From NCBI RefSeq assembly GCF_017312485.1, contig NZ_BMBA01000003.1, forward strand, positions 68,921-132,920: a stretch of DNA of 64,000 bases, read 5' to 3'. The notes under the pieces are model-generated. The model searched no databases and had not been told where the DNA came from. It saw nothing but the letters and a program-made list of their open reading frames with translations. Every line of letters starts with the position of its first letter. Position 1 is the stretch's first letter. A program made the translations under genes and the position numbers. Source of the stretch: Clostridium zeae (GTDB lineage Bacteria; Bacillota; Clostridia; Clostridiales; Clostridiaceae). Below, piece by piece: positions 49,500 to 58,345 of the stretch.

Positions 49500-50141
49500 A
49501 TGAGAAATAAAAATAAGTTTATTAATATTTATACAGAAATACCAGACAAAGCTTCAATAAGAAGTTTAATAAGAGGTATTGCTCTGCTTATAAATGTCTT
49601 TAATTATGCTGTTTTTTCTCTTTATAACACAACAGGAATTGCTCCTTCAAAAAATCTTACAACCTTCCTTATTATATCCCTTATAATTTTTGATTTATTT
49701 TCTTTTGTATTTTATCTTATGGTAAATAGAATAAACTTCTTATTCCATCTGTATACAGCCATCTCACTAACAGGAAGTTCATTTTTTTACTTCTTTATGT
49801 CTTCGAAAATTTTCATTTATGAATTAGGCAGTGATTTAGCTTGTACCACTATTGGGATAGGACTGTTACTATATATAATCATTATTGTTGTAGTAATCTC
49901 AAACATAAGAATTAAAATTAAAAATATTTACGTTAGAAAAACTTACAACAAAACTTTTGCAGGATTAATCGTTTCCTTAGGTACAGCAATTGGAATTGTT
50001 ATTTCAAAGCATATAACATTTAGAAGTGTGCCCCTTGGTATAATAATTTTAATATTGTCGTACCTACTTATTCCAACAATATCGGGATTCCATAAATTCT
50101 ATTTAATCATGAAAAAGAGGCGTAGTTCACACTTTAGGTAA
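49500..50141 (+). CDS. Polytopic membrane protein of unknown function
   Basis: 213 aa with about six hydrophobic helices (near residues 22-42, 54-74, 80-98, 117-140, 155-172 and 178-196) and a basic C-terminal tail KKRRSSHFR. No motif was recognised. SD AAGGAG is 7 nt before the ATG. It may be co-transcribed with the lipoprotein and following genes. Confidence 0.6.
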   Translation: MRNKNKFINIYTEIPDKASIRSLIRGIALLINVFNYAVFSLYNTTGIAPSKNLTTFLIISLIIFDLFSFVFYLMVNRINFLFHLYTAISLTGSSFFYFFMSSKIFIYELGSDLACTTIGIGLLLYIIIIVVVISNIRIKIKNIYVRKTYNKTFAGLIVSLGTAIGIVISKHITFRSVPLGIIILILSYLLIPTISGFHKFYLIMKKRRSSHFR

Positions 50142-50233
50142 CTTTTACATGTTTTCATTAGATTTATATACAAGCTTTGTTATTAAGATCTCACAAAAAA
50201 ATAAGTGTCTTTAGTAAATTAGGAGGCTCGTTA

Positions 50234-50869
50234 ATGTTTAAGAAAATAATATTAACCCTTTTCACACTGATAATTGTAATATGTGCAATTATCAGTGTGA
50301 AAAACCAACTAAATAAAAATAAATATACATTTTCTAATACCAATGAATTAATTAAATACAATTGTAGCTTAGAGATGAGTGTTGAGAATAAATCATATGA
50401 TTATCAAAATGTTAGGATATTTGGGATAGAGTACGGAAAAGACAATATAATAGGGGATAAAAATATAGAAGTAAAAAATAGTAAATTAAATTACTGTAGT
50501 TACCAAATTACTAAAGATCAAGATTATATCTTCACTTATATAGATGAGGAGAGAGCTATGTTTAAAATCAAGGCTCCTTTATCTGAAGATTTAAGATCCT
50601 TTTTAGTAAACTCATTTATCAAAGGAAGAACAACGAGTATTATGGTGTTCCCTTTTAAGGATACTAACAAATTATTTATTAAAGCTCAAGAAAGTTCCTA
50701 TTTTGTAAATCTATTATCGAAAAAAATAATTTCTTTAAATAATGGAATATATAAGATTCCATCAATGAATCTAAAAGAGAATGTATTAACTATCTTAAGG
50801 ATTGAGGCATTAGCAAATATTACTTATGTTTTTGATAAGGATGGAAATATTATTTGTAAATTTTTATAA
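50234..50869 (+). CDS. Single-pass anchored protein of unknown function
   Basis: 211 aa with one N-terminal membrane anchor (residues 5-22) and an extracytoplasmic domain of about 185 residues, beta-rich and Lys/Asn-rich, without known motif. An upstream in-frame start at 50177 exists, but AGGAGG lies just before the ATG at 50234, which is used here. The codons for the anchor contain a perfect 18-bp inverted repeat (50259-50303). Confidence 0.6.
   Translation: MFKKIILTLFTLIIVICAIISVKNQLNKNKYTFSNTNELIKYNCSLEMSVENKSYDYQNVRIFGIEYGKDNIIGDKNIEVKNSKLNYCSYQITKDQDYIFTYIDEERAMFKIKAPLSEDLRSFLVNSFIKGRTTSIMVFPFKDTNKLFIKAQESSYFVNLLSKKIISLNNGIYKIPSMNLKENVLTILRIEALANITYVFDKDGNIICKFL
50259..50303. repeat. 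18-bp perfect hairpin inside the coding start of the anchored protein
   Basis: TTTTCACACTGATAATTG (50259-50276) and its exact complement (50286-50303), 9-nt loop. It lies 23 bases after the ATG and in the mRNA would form a very stable stem. Confidence 0.8.
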
Positions 50870-50899
50870 TGATTAAATCTAACTTACAAGGAGTTAACT

Positions 50900-51331
50900 A
50901 TGACTAAATTAGCAAATTTGTTTGGATATGTGGGCGCTATTATCCAGATTTGTATAAGATTAGTATTGCTTATGTGGGCTTTTATGTTTATACAAGATTT
51001 TAATATGTCTTATTTATTTGATTTACTAACAGTAAATATATTGCCTCTTGTATTAAATGTACTAACTATAAGATTATTAAAAAAATCAACACTAAGCTTT
51101 AAATATAGCTTTTTATTATTTATCTTAACTTTATTACCATTATTAATTCCTCCATTTGTATCAGTTTTTTTCCATACGCATGAAGGCTTCAAGTTTTTTT
51201 TAACAATGGTATCAGAATTATTTACAAATCCTCAAAATATATTATTTTCTATATCTACATCATTAATGTTAATATCAAACTTAATATATTTTATTATGAG
51301 TTTTTTATCTATTTCAAAAAAACTCAGCTAA
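50900..51331 (+). CDS. Small polytopic membrane protein of unknown function
   Basis: 143 aa with four hydrophobic helices (near residues 10-30, 37-55, 67-88 and 115-138). No recognisable motif. SD AAGGAGTTAACT before the ATG nearly repeats that of the lipoprotein gene at 48969 (AAGGAGTTAATA). It ends 15 bases from the convergent phage amidase gene, with no terminator visible between. Confidence 0.6.
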   Translation: MTKLANLFGYVGAIIQICIRLVLLMWAFMFIQDFNMSYLFDLLTVNILPLVLNVLTIRLLKKSTLSFKYSFLLFILTLLPLLIPPFVSVFFHTHEGFKFFLTMVSELFTNPQNILFSISTSLMLISNLIYFIMSFLSISKKLS

Positions 51332-51346
51332 TTTTATATTAATATA

Positions 51347-52386
51347 TTAATCCACTTTTACATACTCTCTTGTAAAATAAGCTGTTTTATATCCTAGACC
51401 TGCGAAGTAAGTAGCTAGCACATAATCTCCTTCTAATTTATGAACAAGTAATCTTTCACCGTTATTTACATATCCCATTCTTGTACTTTCTCTTGAAGGT
51501 TCATACCTAGCATCTAGTTCGGTCACTACGTTAATAACTCTAGCATTTGTATCTATAGCTAATACCTCTTGTTTTGAATTTACCCATACTTTTTCTGATT
51601 TCTTGCTTAAGGCATCCTTCCAATAAATAACTGGTAGAAAATACTCTTTATCACAAACTTCATCTAATATCTGAATTCTTTCACTAGCGTATATCTCTCC
51701 TATATCAATATAAGAAGATTCTCCTTTATCTCTCGCATCTAGAGCAACTAGCGCAGTTGCGTTAGTGCTAAAACCGCTTTGATTTCTTATACTATTCGTA
51801 ACATTAGGCTGAATACCTTGAAGATCTGGTTTTATATCGGATTTAACTTCAACTATTGTGTTATCAGTTATAGCCTCAGCTATACATTTTCCGATAAAAT
51901 CAGGTCCTTTTTCTTTATATATGTTAACATCTTCTGTAGCTTCTACAAAACACACCTCAATTATCATAGCAGGCATAGTAGTTCTTCTTAATTCATACAA
52001 ACTAGTAGATGCTTTTACACCTCTATTCTTCAAACCTGTTTTCGAAGATATTTTGTTTACAACTCTTTCAGCTATAGGCTCTGATTTTCCCCGGTAGAGT
52101 AAATCCAAACTTCTGTACCAATAGCTCCACTATAATTATCATAAGCTTTGTTAAAATGTATTGATGCAAAAAGTTCTGCTCCAAAATTATTTGCACTATT
52201 TACTCCATAGGATAAATCTGTATTTTCATCACAGTCTCCTGGAGTCACATCCAAAACATTTTGTCCTGCTGCTCTTAAATATTTTATAACCGCATCTTTA
52301 ACCTTTCTGTCTTCTGTAGTCTCATCAATAATGGCTGAAGCACCTACTGCTTGAAAGTTGTGACCAGCTCTTATTGCTATCTTCAT
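51347..52386 (-). pseudogene. Phage endolysin (N-acetylmuramoyl-L-alanine amidase), frameshifted
   Basis: Two overlapping frames join into one amidase. The first (52386 to 52072) has the Amidase_3 zinc His in IAIRAGHNFQAVGA, DETTEDRKVKDAV, and SIHFNKAYDNYSGAIGTEVW. The second (to 51347) resumes at GKSEPIAERV, has RRTTMPAMIIEVCFVE (catalytic Glu), then two SH3b-like wall-binding repeats. The frames part at GGGG near 52092: one extra G would read STGGKSEPIAE as in intact relatives. So it is a one-base deletion or a sequencing error. It cuts peptidoglycan at lysis. It is the last gene of the tail module. Confidence 0.8.
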
Positions 52387-52525
52387 TTATCACTGCCTCC
52401 TTTTATTTAAATATCATTTTTTGATTTTAATGCATATTCTTCTTTTTTTGTTCTTTGACTTATATTATTTCTTAAGTCAGTTTGAATAATTGAGTTATAA
52501 ATTTCTAAGATAATAAAAAGAGACT

Positions 52526-52957
52526 CTAGTGAGCCTCTTCATTATTATCTTTCATTTCTTTTCTATTACCATCTTTAAGCTGAACCAAAGCATCTTGTAG
52601 TTGATCTGGTACAGGCAGTCCAAGTTCCACGCAGTTTTCTAGTAGACTTATCCCTTCGTTTGCTATATAAAAATAACATACTAAGGTTCTAAATACCCAT
52701 GTCCCAGTATTCAGAAGCTTGTCTAAAAGAACTGCTACAATAAGGACTATGAATATAACTGACTTTCTAGCTATTCCTTTTAGACCTACATCACTAGAAA
52801 TTATCTTATTTATATAAGCTTTTATTATTCCTGTAGTATAGTCTAAAACCATAAAAGCAATAAGTACCATCAGTGCAGTATCCCATACTCCAAAAATCCA
52901 GGTTGCTACTGTTCCGATGGCTGCAATAATTGAAGTTATTATATTTTGTTTATCTAT
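52526..52957 (-). CDS. Phage holin, start codon altered to ATA
   Basis: Phage_holin_4/TIGR01593-type protein with helices near residues 10-45 and 65-110 and LDYTTGIIKAYINK as signature. The first ATG (52870) lacks an SD and would remove the first helix. The frame stays open upstream to ATA GAT AAA CAA at 52957, exactly 8 nt after AAAGGAGGT, where relatives would begin MDKQN. So ATG to ATA is the simplest reading (143 aa). It makes membrane lesions that release the endolysin. The C-terminal tail is charged. Confidence 0.75.
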   Translation of the reverse strand: MDKQNIITSIIAAIGTVATWIFGVWDTALMVLIAFMVLDYTTGIIKAYINKIISSDVGLKGIARKSVIFIVLIVAVLLDKLLNTGTWVFRTLVCYFYIANEGISLLENCVELGLPVPDQLQDALVQLKDGNRKEMKDNNEEAH

Positions 52958-52990
52958 TTTTGTATACCTCCTTTCTTGAATTTTAGAAAT

Positions 52991-53014
52991 AAAAAAAGGA
53001 GCTTTATGCTCCTT
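52991..53014 (-). terminator. Terminator between small phage ORF and holin
   Basis: AAGGAGC / GCTCCTT stem with a short loop and seven T residues on the minus strand. It overlaps the stop codon of the 38-aa gene. Confidence 0.75.
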
Positions 53015-53120
53015 GATTGGTTTTATCTAATTCTTCTTGAACTTGAGATTTCCATACATTTGGTACCTTTTCTATTGTCCAAATTCCAGCTGTTATTAAA
53101 TCCACGTAAAGTTTAACCAT
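53004..53120 (-). CDS. CD1375-like small phage protein
   Basis: 38 aa: VKLYVDLITAGIWTIEKVP then NVWKSQVQEELD. This matches the short CD1375/XkdX-like proteins found between tail-fibre and holin genes of clostridial prophages. Function unknown. AGGAGGTG SD 6 nt before the ATG. Confidence 0.75.
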   Translation of the reverse strand: MVKLYVDLITAGIWTIEKVPNVWKSQVQEELDKTNQGA

Positions 53121-53125
53121 ACTAC

Positions 53126-53308
53126 TCACCTCCTAATAAGGAGTTTGCAAGCTATGCTATAGCTAGTTGGGTTTGTATTTTCTTCTTGTAACTGTCTTGT
53201 TAGTGTAGATGAATTTGAAGAAACCTTAGTCCTGCTAGCTAAATCTTGTTCAATTTCATTTTCAGTCATTGGCAATACTTCTCTATCTTCATTATATACA
53301 TAGATCAC
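53126..53308 (-). CDS. Small phage tail-region protein
   Basis: 60 aa from a GTG with only a distant GAGG. VYNEDREVLPMTENEIEQDLAS is acidic and the C-terminus is basic. No known domain. Its start overlaps an upstream frame ending KSDLCI, and the two would read on as EPIKSD-IYVYNED if one base were changed, so a frameshifted longer gene is possible. Confidence 0.5.
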   Translation of the reverse strand: MIYVYNEDREVLPMTENEIEQDLASRTKVSSNSSTLTRQLQEENTNPTSYSIACKLLIRR

Positions 53309-53366
53309 TTTTTATAGGTTCCTCAAAACCATCCGAAAATCTGCTAATTATTCTATCTGTTTTCAT
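53292..53366 (-). CDS. Tiny ORF starting in the 10-bp repeats
   Basis: 24 codons beginning MKTDRII and ending KSDLCI. The ATG lies in the last 10-bp repeat unit and there is no SD. It overlaps the 60-aa frame by 17 bases. Probably the 5' part of a disrupted gene. Confidence 0.25.
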   Translation of the reverse strand: MKTDRIISRFSDGFEEPIKSDLCI

Positions 53367-53404
53367 CTGTTTTCATCTGTTTTCATCTGTTTTCATCTGT
53401 TTTT
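53355..53404. repeat. 10-bp tandem repeat, five copies
   Basis: ATCTGTTTTC repeated four times exactly plus one copy with a single mismatch. Ten is not a multiple of three, so a change in copy number shifts any reading frame across it. It lies between the last fibre gene and the small ORFs. Confidence 0.9.
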
Positions 53405-53432
53405 ATATAATGACTAATCATATTAATATCCA

Positions 53433-54410
53433 CTATAACTCTGCATCAACTGACATAGTTGAGTACCAGCTTGACCATCCGTTTACATTGTTAGTATTTG
53501 TCTTATAACAAGTGGCCATATCCTGGGTTACAGCATATACAATCGGTGCAGTTGAATCTACATTACTACCACCAGTTGAAGAAAAAGATATCGTAGGATT
53601 TACTCTTTTTCTAGCTTTAAACATATACATCAAAGGTAATGTAATTCCATTCACTTGAGTATTTCCAACTAATGTATTTATTGATGCTAACTCGTAATAT
53701 CTTTGACAATCCAGTAATTCTTGTGCATAGCTCTTTGGCGAAAAAGGCAATGCTGTTGTTCCTGCATTAAGCTGTACTTGAGCTATATCTACATAGTCAT
53801 TTGCATTAGCGAATCCTGCTTGTAGTATTAGCGTGGAGTTACATATATTATCATCAATTACTCTTCCAATAGATGATGCTGCATTTAATGTATAAGTATA
53901 TTGAGTCCAGGTTGTAGTAAGTGTCACTGACTTTGTTGACCATCCATCCTCTACTCCACTTGAATAATATTGCTCAAATAATATATTTAATTGATTAGAT
54001 GTATTTGATTTTGCCCAGAATGATATAGTTATCGGCATACCACTAAATGGCAACCCTTCTATCCTTTGCACTATATTTACACTTTTCCCAGTACCGCTAC
54101 CATAGGTTGATCTTAAAAAAAATCTTGGGTTGTTAGGCACAGCTATTTGCCCTACTGCAAATGCCTGTCTTGTTACAGAAAGTGTATCACCGTATACTTT
54201 TGTCATGAACCATCGATCTGCAGTATACGGACTTGCTGGGGTCACATTTGCTACAAAATTAAATGCAGTTCCCCTTTGCCAAACATCAAAGTTACCATTT
54301 ATTATAGCCTGTCTATACAAACTATGATTTTCTGCTTCTGATTGAAAATTTATAGTATCAAAATCAGTACCATTAAATACTTTATATTGTGCTCTTTTTG
54401 TAATTCCCAT
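53433..54410 (-). CDS. Tail fibre/receptor-binding protein with carbohydrate-binding-like domain
   Basis: 325 aa. Residues 30-225 (NGNFDVWQRGTAFNF..., SFWAKSNTSNQL, QVQLNAGTTALPFSPKSYAQEL split by their loops) match a jelly-roll, galactose-binding-like domain common in prophage fibres; FDVWQRG and QELLDCQRYYE are recurrent marks of these. Probably host recognition. GGAGATG SD. Confidence 0.7.
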   Translation of the reverse strand: MGITKRAQYKVFNGTDFDTINFQSEAENHSLYRQAIINGNFDVWQRGTAFNFVANVTPASPYTADRWFMTKVYGDTLSVTRQAFAVGQIAVPNNPRFFLRSTYGSGTGKSVNIVQRIEGLPFSGMPITISFWAKSNTSNQLNILFEQYYSSGVEDGWSTKSVTLTTTWTQYTYTLNAASSIGRVIDDNICNSTLILQAGFANANDYVDIAQVQLNAGTTALPFSPKSYAQELLDCQRYYELASINTLVGNTQVNGITLPLMYMFKARKRVNPTISFSSTGGSNVDSTAPIVYAVTQDMATCYKTNTNNVNGWSSWYSTMSVDAEL

Positions 54411-54423
54411 AATTTCATCTCCT

Positions 54424-54636
54424 TTATATTAATTGAATCCATACTTGCCCAAGTACTGGACCAGTAGGTGCTGTTGAACTCACTGTCTGAATTAATGAGT
54501 TCTTTGTAAAGCCTACATCGTTTGTAAATTGTGAAAGTTTTGTAGGCATATCCGTGATTTCGGCTTTAGTGTGAGTATGTCCATCTACATCTACACTTTT
54601 GCCATTTATGTCTTGCAGAGTGTTTAGATATTTCAT
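54424..54636 (-). CDS. Short tail-fibre segment protein
   Basis: 70 aa. DVDGHTHTKAEITDMPTKLSQFTNDVGF is a fibre-shaft/collar motif common in phage fibres (split as DVDGHTHTKAEI and TKLSQFTNDVGF). The ATG overlaps the stop of the preceding fibre gene, so the two are translationally coupled. Probably part of a segmented fibre. Confidence 0.6.
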   Translation of the reverse strand: MKYLNTLQDINGKSVDVDGHTHTKAEITDMPTKLSQFTNDVGFTKNSLIQTVSSTAPTGPVLGQVWIQLI

Positions 54637-56201
54637 TATCCAACCACCACCACTCTATATTGACCACTAGTTGGTGCAGTAGCAAATAGAAGCTTAATTG
54701 AATTATTATCAACTATTTGAACGTCTGTAATTACTACATTATACGGAGTGGCACTTTCTCTTATAGTTACAGATACATCCATAGTTCCTAAGCTATGAGT
54801 TACAGTTATTGCTGTTGATGTTCCATCTCCTACATTCGCAGCATATTTTTTAGTTCTGCTGTTCCATGAAGCTTTCTCTGTATCTGTGACAAATCTATTA
54901 CTTGCATCCTGAGTTATTATTGAAGGCGGATGATTCGCAGGATGTGTATAGCTATAGGTGTTGTTTATAGTTATAATCTTCCCGCTAGTAGTAATATCTA
55001 TATTGGTACCTTCTTTAAGCTGCAAGGTATCTGTTGTGGTTGTAGCTGTTGATGTCCCTACAGCTGTACCTGTAGAAGTTACTACCTGAATACTTTGTAC
55101 TGCATTTTGGTTAGGTTGAGCTCCTGCTGTTATTCCATTAAGTTTAGTTAATAATGCTGTTGTAAAATCTTCTGTACTTAGCTGCTTTCCAGTGACCTTA
55201 TCAACCTTAGTTGCTAGAGTATTAGTAATTGTAGTTGCAAAACTTGGGTCATCGCCCATGGCATCTGCTAATTCCTTTATAGTATCTAATGCTCCCGGGG
55301 CTCCATTAATCAAGTTATTAACTGCAGTTGAAATTGCAGTATCTACTTGAGGCTTTGTGTATGAATTGTCTAATTTACTTTTATCAACGGATGCCATTAA
55401 ACCAGGGGTAGTTCCTGTAACTAATGGTATGGGATCTGCTCCTCCTGTAAGATGCTCATTTCCATGCACTGGATATGGCACTACATTTATAAGCTGAACA
55501 TACTCTGCCAAAACCACATCCCCTGCACTAACTCCTGTCTTTAAAGTAAAGCTTGTTGTAGAGGTCTCAGAAAAAGCATCTGAGCTTAATTTAGTACCAT
55601 AAAGATAAATAGACAAAGCTCCTAAGCCTTGTCTATAACTTCCTTTTGTTAAATTAAATGCCGTTTGACCTTCTGTTGCCACAAACTTCTCCTGCTTTAT
55701 TAAGTAATTTGCTGGATTATCATTAGCATTTAACACTCCATTTGCATCAACAGTAAGATTAGCTCCAATCTTTACTCCTCCAAGAATTGAGGTCGTCGCC
55801 ATAGGTGGCGTATATTCCACAGGCTTTCCAGTAACATTTCCCCACGCAATCGTATCCTGCCCTCCTATTTGAAGCCAAGTATTAGCAGCTTGATCAAAGT
55901 ATATCTTTTTAGTATCTGTAGCAATATATACAGCTAAACTGCCAGTAGCAGCTGGCCTTGAAGCTTCAACACCTTGAGTTATTTTCTTTGGTGCGAAACC
56001 TAAGGCATTTGAGATTGTTGTAGTACTGAGTACCATACTTATATCTATCCATGCAGAACCGTTATAACCGTAATACTTATTATCAGTAGAATTGTAGTAA
56101 ACTTGTCCTGTAACTGGGGAGGTTGGTGCACTTGCTAGGTTTTGAATTCTAAAGTTTTGTAGCTCGTTCTGTGCTAAATCTAAATTGGTTAACTGTTTCA
56201 A
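54636..56201 (-). CDS. Large tail fibre protein
   Basis: 521 aa starting at TTG behind AAAGGAGA. N-terminal SAPTSPVTGQVYYNSTDNKYYGYNGSAW is a phage fibre-attachment motif. Middle HGNEHLTGGADPIPLVT and DKSKLDNSY, ELADAMGDDPSFATTITNTLATKVDK are shaft repeats (given here in parts). C-terminal SVTIRESATPYNVVITDVQ and APTSGQYRVVVVG resemble tip domains. Low Cys and high Thr/Ser/Asn are usual for fibres. Confidence 0.75.
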   Translation of the reverse strand: MKQLTNLDLAQNELQNFRIQNLASAPTSPVTGQVYYNSTDNKYYGYNGSAWIDISMVLSTTTISNALGFAPKKITQGVEASRPAATGSLAVYIATDTKKIYFDQAANTWLQIGGQDTIAWGNVTGKPVEYTPPMATTSILGGVKIGANLTVDANGVLNANDNPANYLIKQEKFVATEGQTAFNLTKGSYRQGLGALSIYLYGTKLSSDAFSETSTTSFTLKTGVSAGDVVLAEYVQLINVVPYPVHGNEHLTGGADPIPLVTGTTPGLMASVDKSKLDNSYTKPQVDTAISTAVNNLINGAPGALDTIKELADAMGDDPSFATTITNTLATKVDKVTGKQLSTEDFTTALLTKLNGITAGAQPNQNAVQSIQVVTSTGTAVGTSTATTTTDTLQLKEGTNIDITTSGKIITINNTYSYTHPANHPPSIITQDASNRFVTDTEKASWNSRTKKYAANVGDGTSTAITVTHSLGTMDVSVTIRESATPYNVVITDVQIVDNNSIKLLFATAPTSGQYRVVVVG

Positions 56202-56318
56202 TTAGTTCTCTCCTTTCTATATAGGTGAGCACTTCATACTTTAATTCATATTTTCAACTTTTCTCACCAGAGACCATTGGAGTCATGAAAATATGTTTCA
56301 AATTGAAGTGACTCATCT

Positions 56319-57662
56319 TTAATTAATATACGCATAACCTGAAAAGGCTGCTGAAAAAGTAATTTTAATATTGTTATCATCTACGTACTTAACTTCACCT
56401 ACCACTAAACTACCAGCGCTATCAACTATAGATACTGAAGGTCTTTTGCTTAAGTTATGATTAATATTCCATACTGCTGAAGGGGTCATTTGAGTAAAAA
56501 TATAGGTTGAAACTCCGGCTTCACCTAACTTGTCATTTATTTCAGACTTAGTATAGTATCTATCATCATATTTAGTTTCTGACGCAGTTTCTACAATAGG
56601 AGAATCTAATGCTTTCTTTAGCTTATCAGTCAGAGTAGGAACACTGTTTCCAAAGGTTACTTCTAATCTACTTTCATTGCCTTCATATATTTCTTTAACC
56701 TCTGTTATCCTAGTATCCATAGTGATGCCCCACTCTTTATTTTGGCAGGTTACTATATCTCCTACTTCCCAATCTTCTTGATACTTAAAAGTATTATTCA
56801 TTATCTCATTAGTAAAAGACATCACTGGTTGCAGTTCAAAAAGCTTTTGCCTTCCTTGCGTTGCTAAGTTTTCTACGTTATCTATATCTCTAGCATCTAC
56901 AAAGGTTTCAACTCTATCAAAACCGCTGGCATTATCACCTACAGTTATTATTTTTCTTTCGCTGCCTTCACCTTTTCCACCTACAAAAGCAAAATTCTTG
57001 GAACCTACATTACTATCAGTGAATTCTTGCTTTGTAACATTATCGAAATCTACAGAAAATATCACAGGTGGATTTTGTTCTTGATTAGCAGTTAAATCTC
57101 TACCTTCTATAACAGAAAAAATAAGATGCTCATTTTCAAAATCCAGATTAATATCCCAACCTAAGCCACTTGCCTGTGCTATCCCTATAACATCCTCATC
57201 TAATTGTTTAAATCTACTTTGCCAGCTTACTGAAAATCCTCTTCCTAAATCTTTTTCTAAAACTAACCTATTAATATTTCTATTAACATCAGTAGAATTA
57301 ATACAGTTTACTCCTACATAATGTTTAATTGCTGTTTCTCCAACTGCATTTATCTGATCATAGGCTTGCCCCTCTGGTGGTAATGTAATTCTTCTATTAA
57401 TTATGCTTCCCAAGGTATAACCTTTAACAACTAAGTTTTCATTGTCTTCTTGAGAAAGTTCTCTGTACTCAATTATTCCTGCTTTTCTTCCAGTATCATA
57501 GAAGATAATATTCCCGATATTAAGCTTATCTGCATCTTGTGCTTTTACAGGTAGATGTAGTTCGAACTCTCCATATTTATAGTACTTTCTTGTAAACTGT
57601 AGAGAAGAAAAGTTGTCTATTTCTCCAAGGAGATTAAAATCTATATCCATTATTTTTATCAT
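56319..57662 (-). CDS. Gp37-like tail hub/baseplate protein (siphophage ReqiPepy6 family)
   Basis: 447 aa. LQFTRKYYKYGEFELHLP, GKRAGIIEYRELSQEDNENLVVKGYTLGSIINRRITLPP (in parts) and WQSRFKQLDEDVIGIAQASGLGWDI are the Gp37-like signature, the phage hub at the tail tip that often bears a wall-penetrating end. The C-terminal DIDNVENLATQGRQKL and a fibre-like extension follow. AGGTGAG SD. No contractile-sheath gene is present. Confidence 0.8.
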   Translation of the reverse strand: MIKIMDIDFNLLGEIDNFSSLQFTRKYYKYGEFELHLPVKAQDADKLNIGNIIFYDTGRKAGIIEYRELSQEDNENLVVKGYTLGSIINRRITLPPEGQAYDQINAVGETAIKHYVGVNCINSTDVNRNINRLVLEKDLGRGFSVSWQSRFKQLDEDVIGIAQASGLGWDINLDFENEHLIFSVIEGRDLTANQEQNPPVIFSVDFDNVTKQEFTDSNVGSKNFAFVGGKGEGSERKIITVGDNASGFDRVETFVDARDIDNVENLATQGRQKLFELQPVMSFTNEIMNNTFKYQEDWEVGDIVTCQNKEWGITMDTRITEVKEIYEGNESRLEVTFGNSVPTLTDKLKKALDSPIVETASETKYDDRYYTKSEINDKLGEAGVSTYIFTQMTPSAVWNINHNLSKRPSVSIVDSAGSLVVGEVKYVDDNNIKITFSAAFSGYAYIN

Positions 57663-57675
57663 TAGCTTCTCACCT

Positions 57676-58332
57676 CTATATATCTACCCATATATCATTT
57701 GTAGCAACTGCTGTAGGCTGAGTAGTACTTACAAAAATCTTAGATCCAACCTTGTTATATTGATTGTTAAACCAATTATTCCATTGGTTTTGGATATTAC
57801 TCCAATCTAAATTAAACTTATCCCACATCTCTTGATCTGGAACCTCTGCTGCAATTGAAACAAGTCCACAGACATTTTTATCAAGCCTTTCGTCTACTAT
57901 CACTACAGTAGTAGCTTTTGCATTTACTTTTACTTGAGCAAGACTTAATTCATATACAGAACTATCTCTTTGCAATACAGGGGCTACTGGTGTACTTGCT
58001 AAACTTCCTTTTTTAACAACTGCTTTAATAGTTCTAGCTACAAAATCCAGCCTTAGTACTACTCTATCAATCCTATTTAATACGCTATCAGCTGCATCAA
58101 TACTAAGGCTAAGACTTGTATCATTCTTATAATAGTATCCTTTTAAAACACTATAACCAGAATCTATATTCACCACCATTCCAGTTCCGGCATTAACTTT
58201 AAGACCTATACCACTGCCCGTATTGGCTAAACCGGAATTAAAAAAAGAGCTGAATAGCTCTGCGAACTCTTCTGCTCTATACTGCCTTGTGTCTCCTGTT
58301 GCACTATTAAAAAATCCATACGTTTGAGCCAT
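57676..58332 (-). CDS. Baseplate/receptor-binding phage protein
   Basis: 218 aa. The start AQTYGFFNSATGDTRQYRAEEFAELFSSFFNSG and VFNIDSGYSVLKGYYYKND-like middle (GMVVNIDSGYSVLKGYY) are typical of upper-baseplate proteins between Dit and fibres in clostridial siphophages. C-terminal NQWNNWFNNQYNKVG is amphipathic. Exact role unknown. Confidence 0.65.
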   Translation of the reverse strand: MAQTYGFFNSATGDTRQYRAEEFAELFSSFFNSGLANTGSGIGLKVNAGTGMVVNIDSGYSVLKGYYYKNDTSLSLSIDAADSVLNRIDRVVLRLDFVARTIKAVVKKGSLASTPVAPVLQRDSSVYELSLAQVKVNAKATTVVIVDERLDKNVCGLVSIAAEVPDQEMWDKFNLDWSNIQNQWNNWFNNQYNKVGSKIFVSTTQPTAVATNDIWVDI

Positions 58333-58345
58333 AATTAATCACCTC

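Noticed and set aside
53300-53404. CRISPR-like array
   Set aside because: The units are 10 bp with no spacers, so this is a simple tandem repeat.
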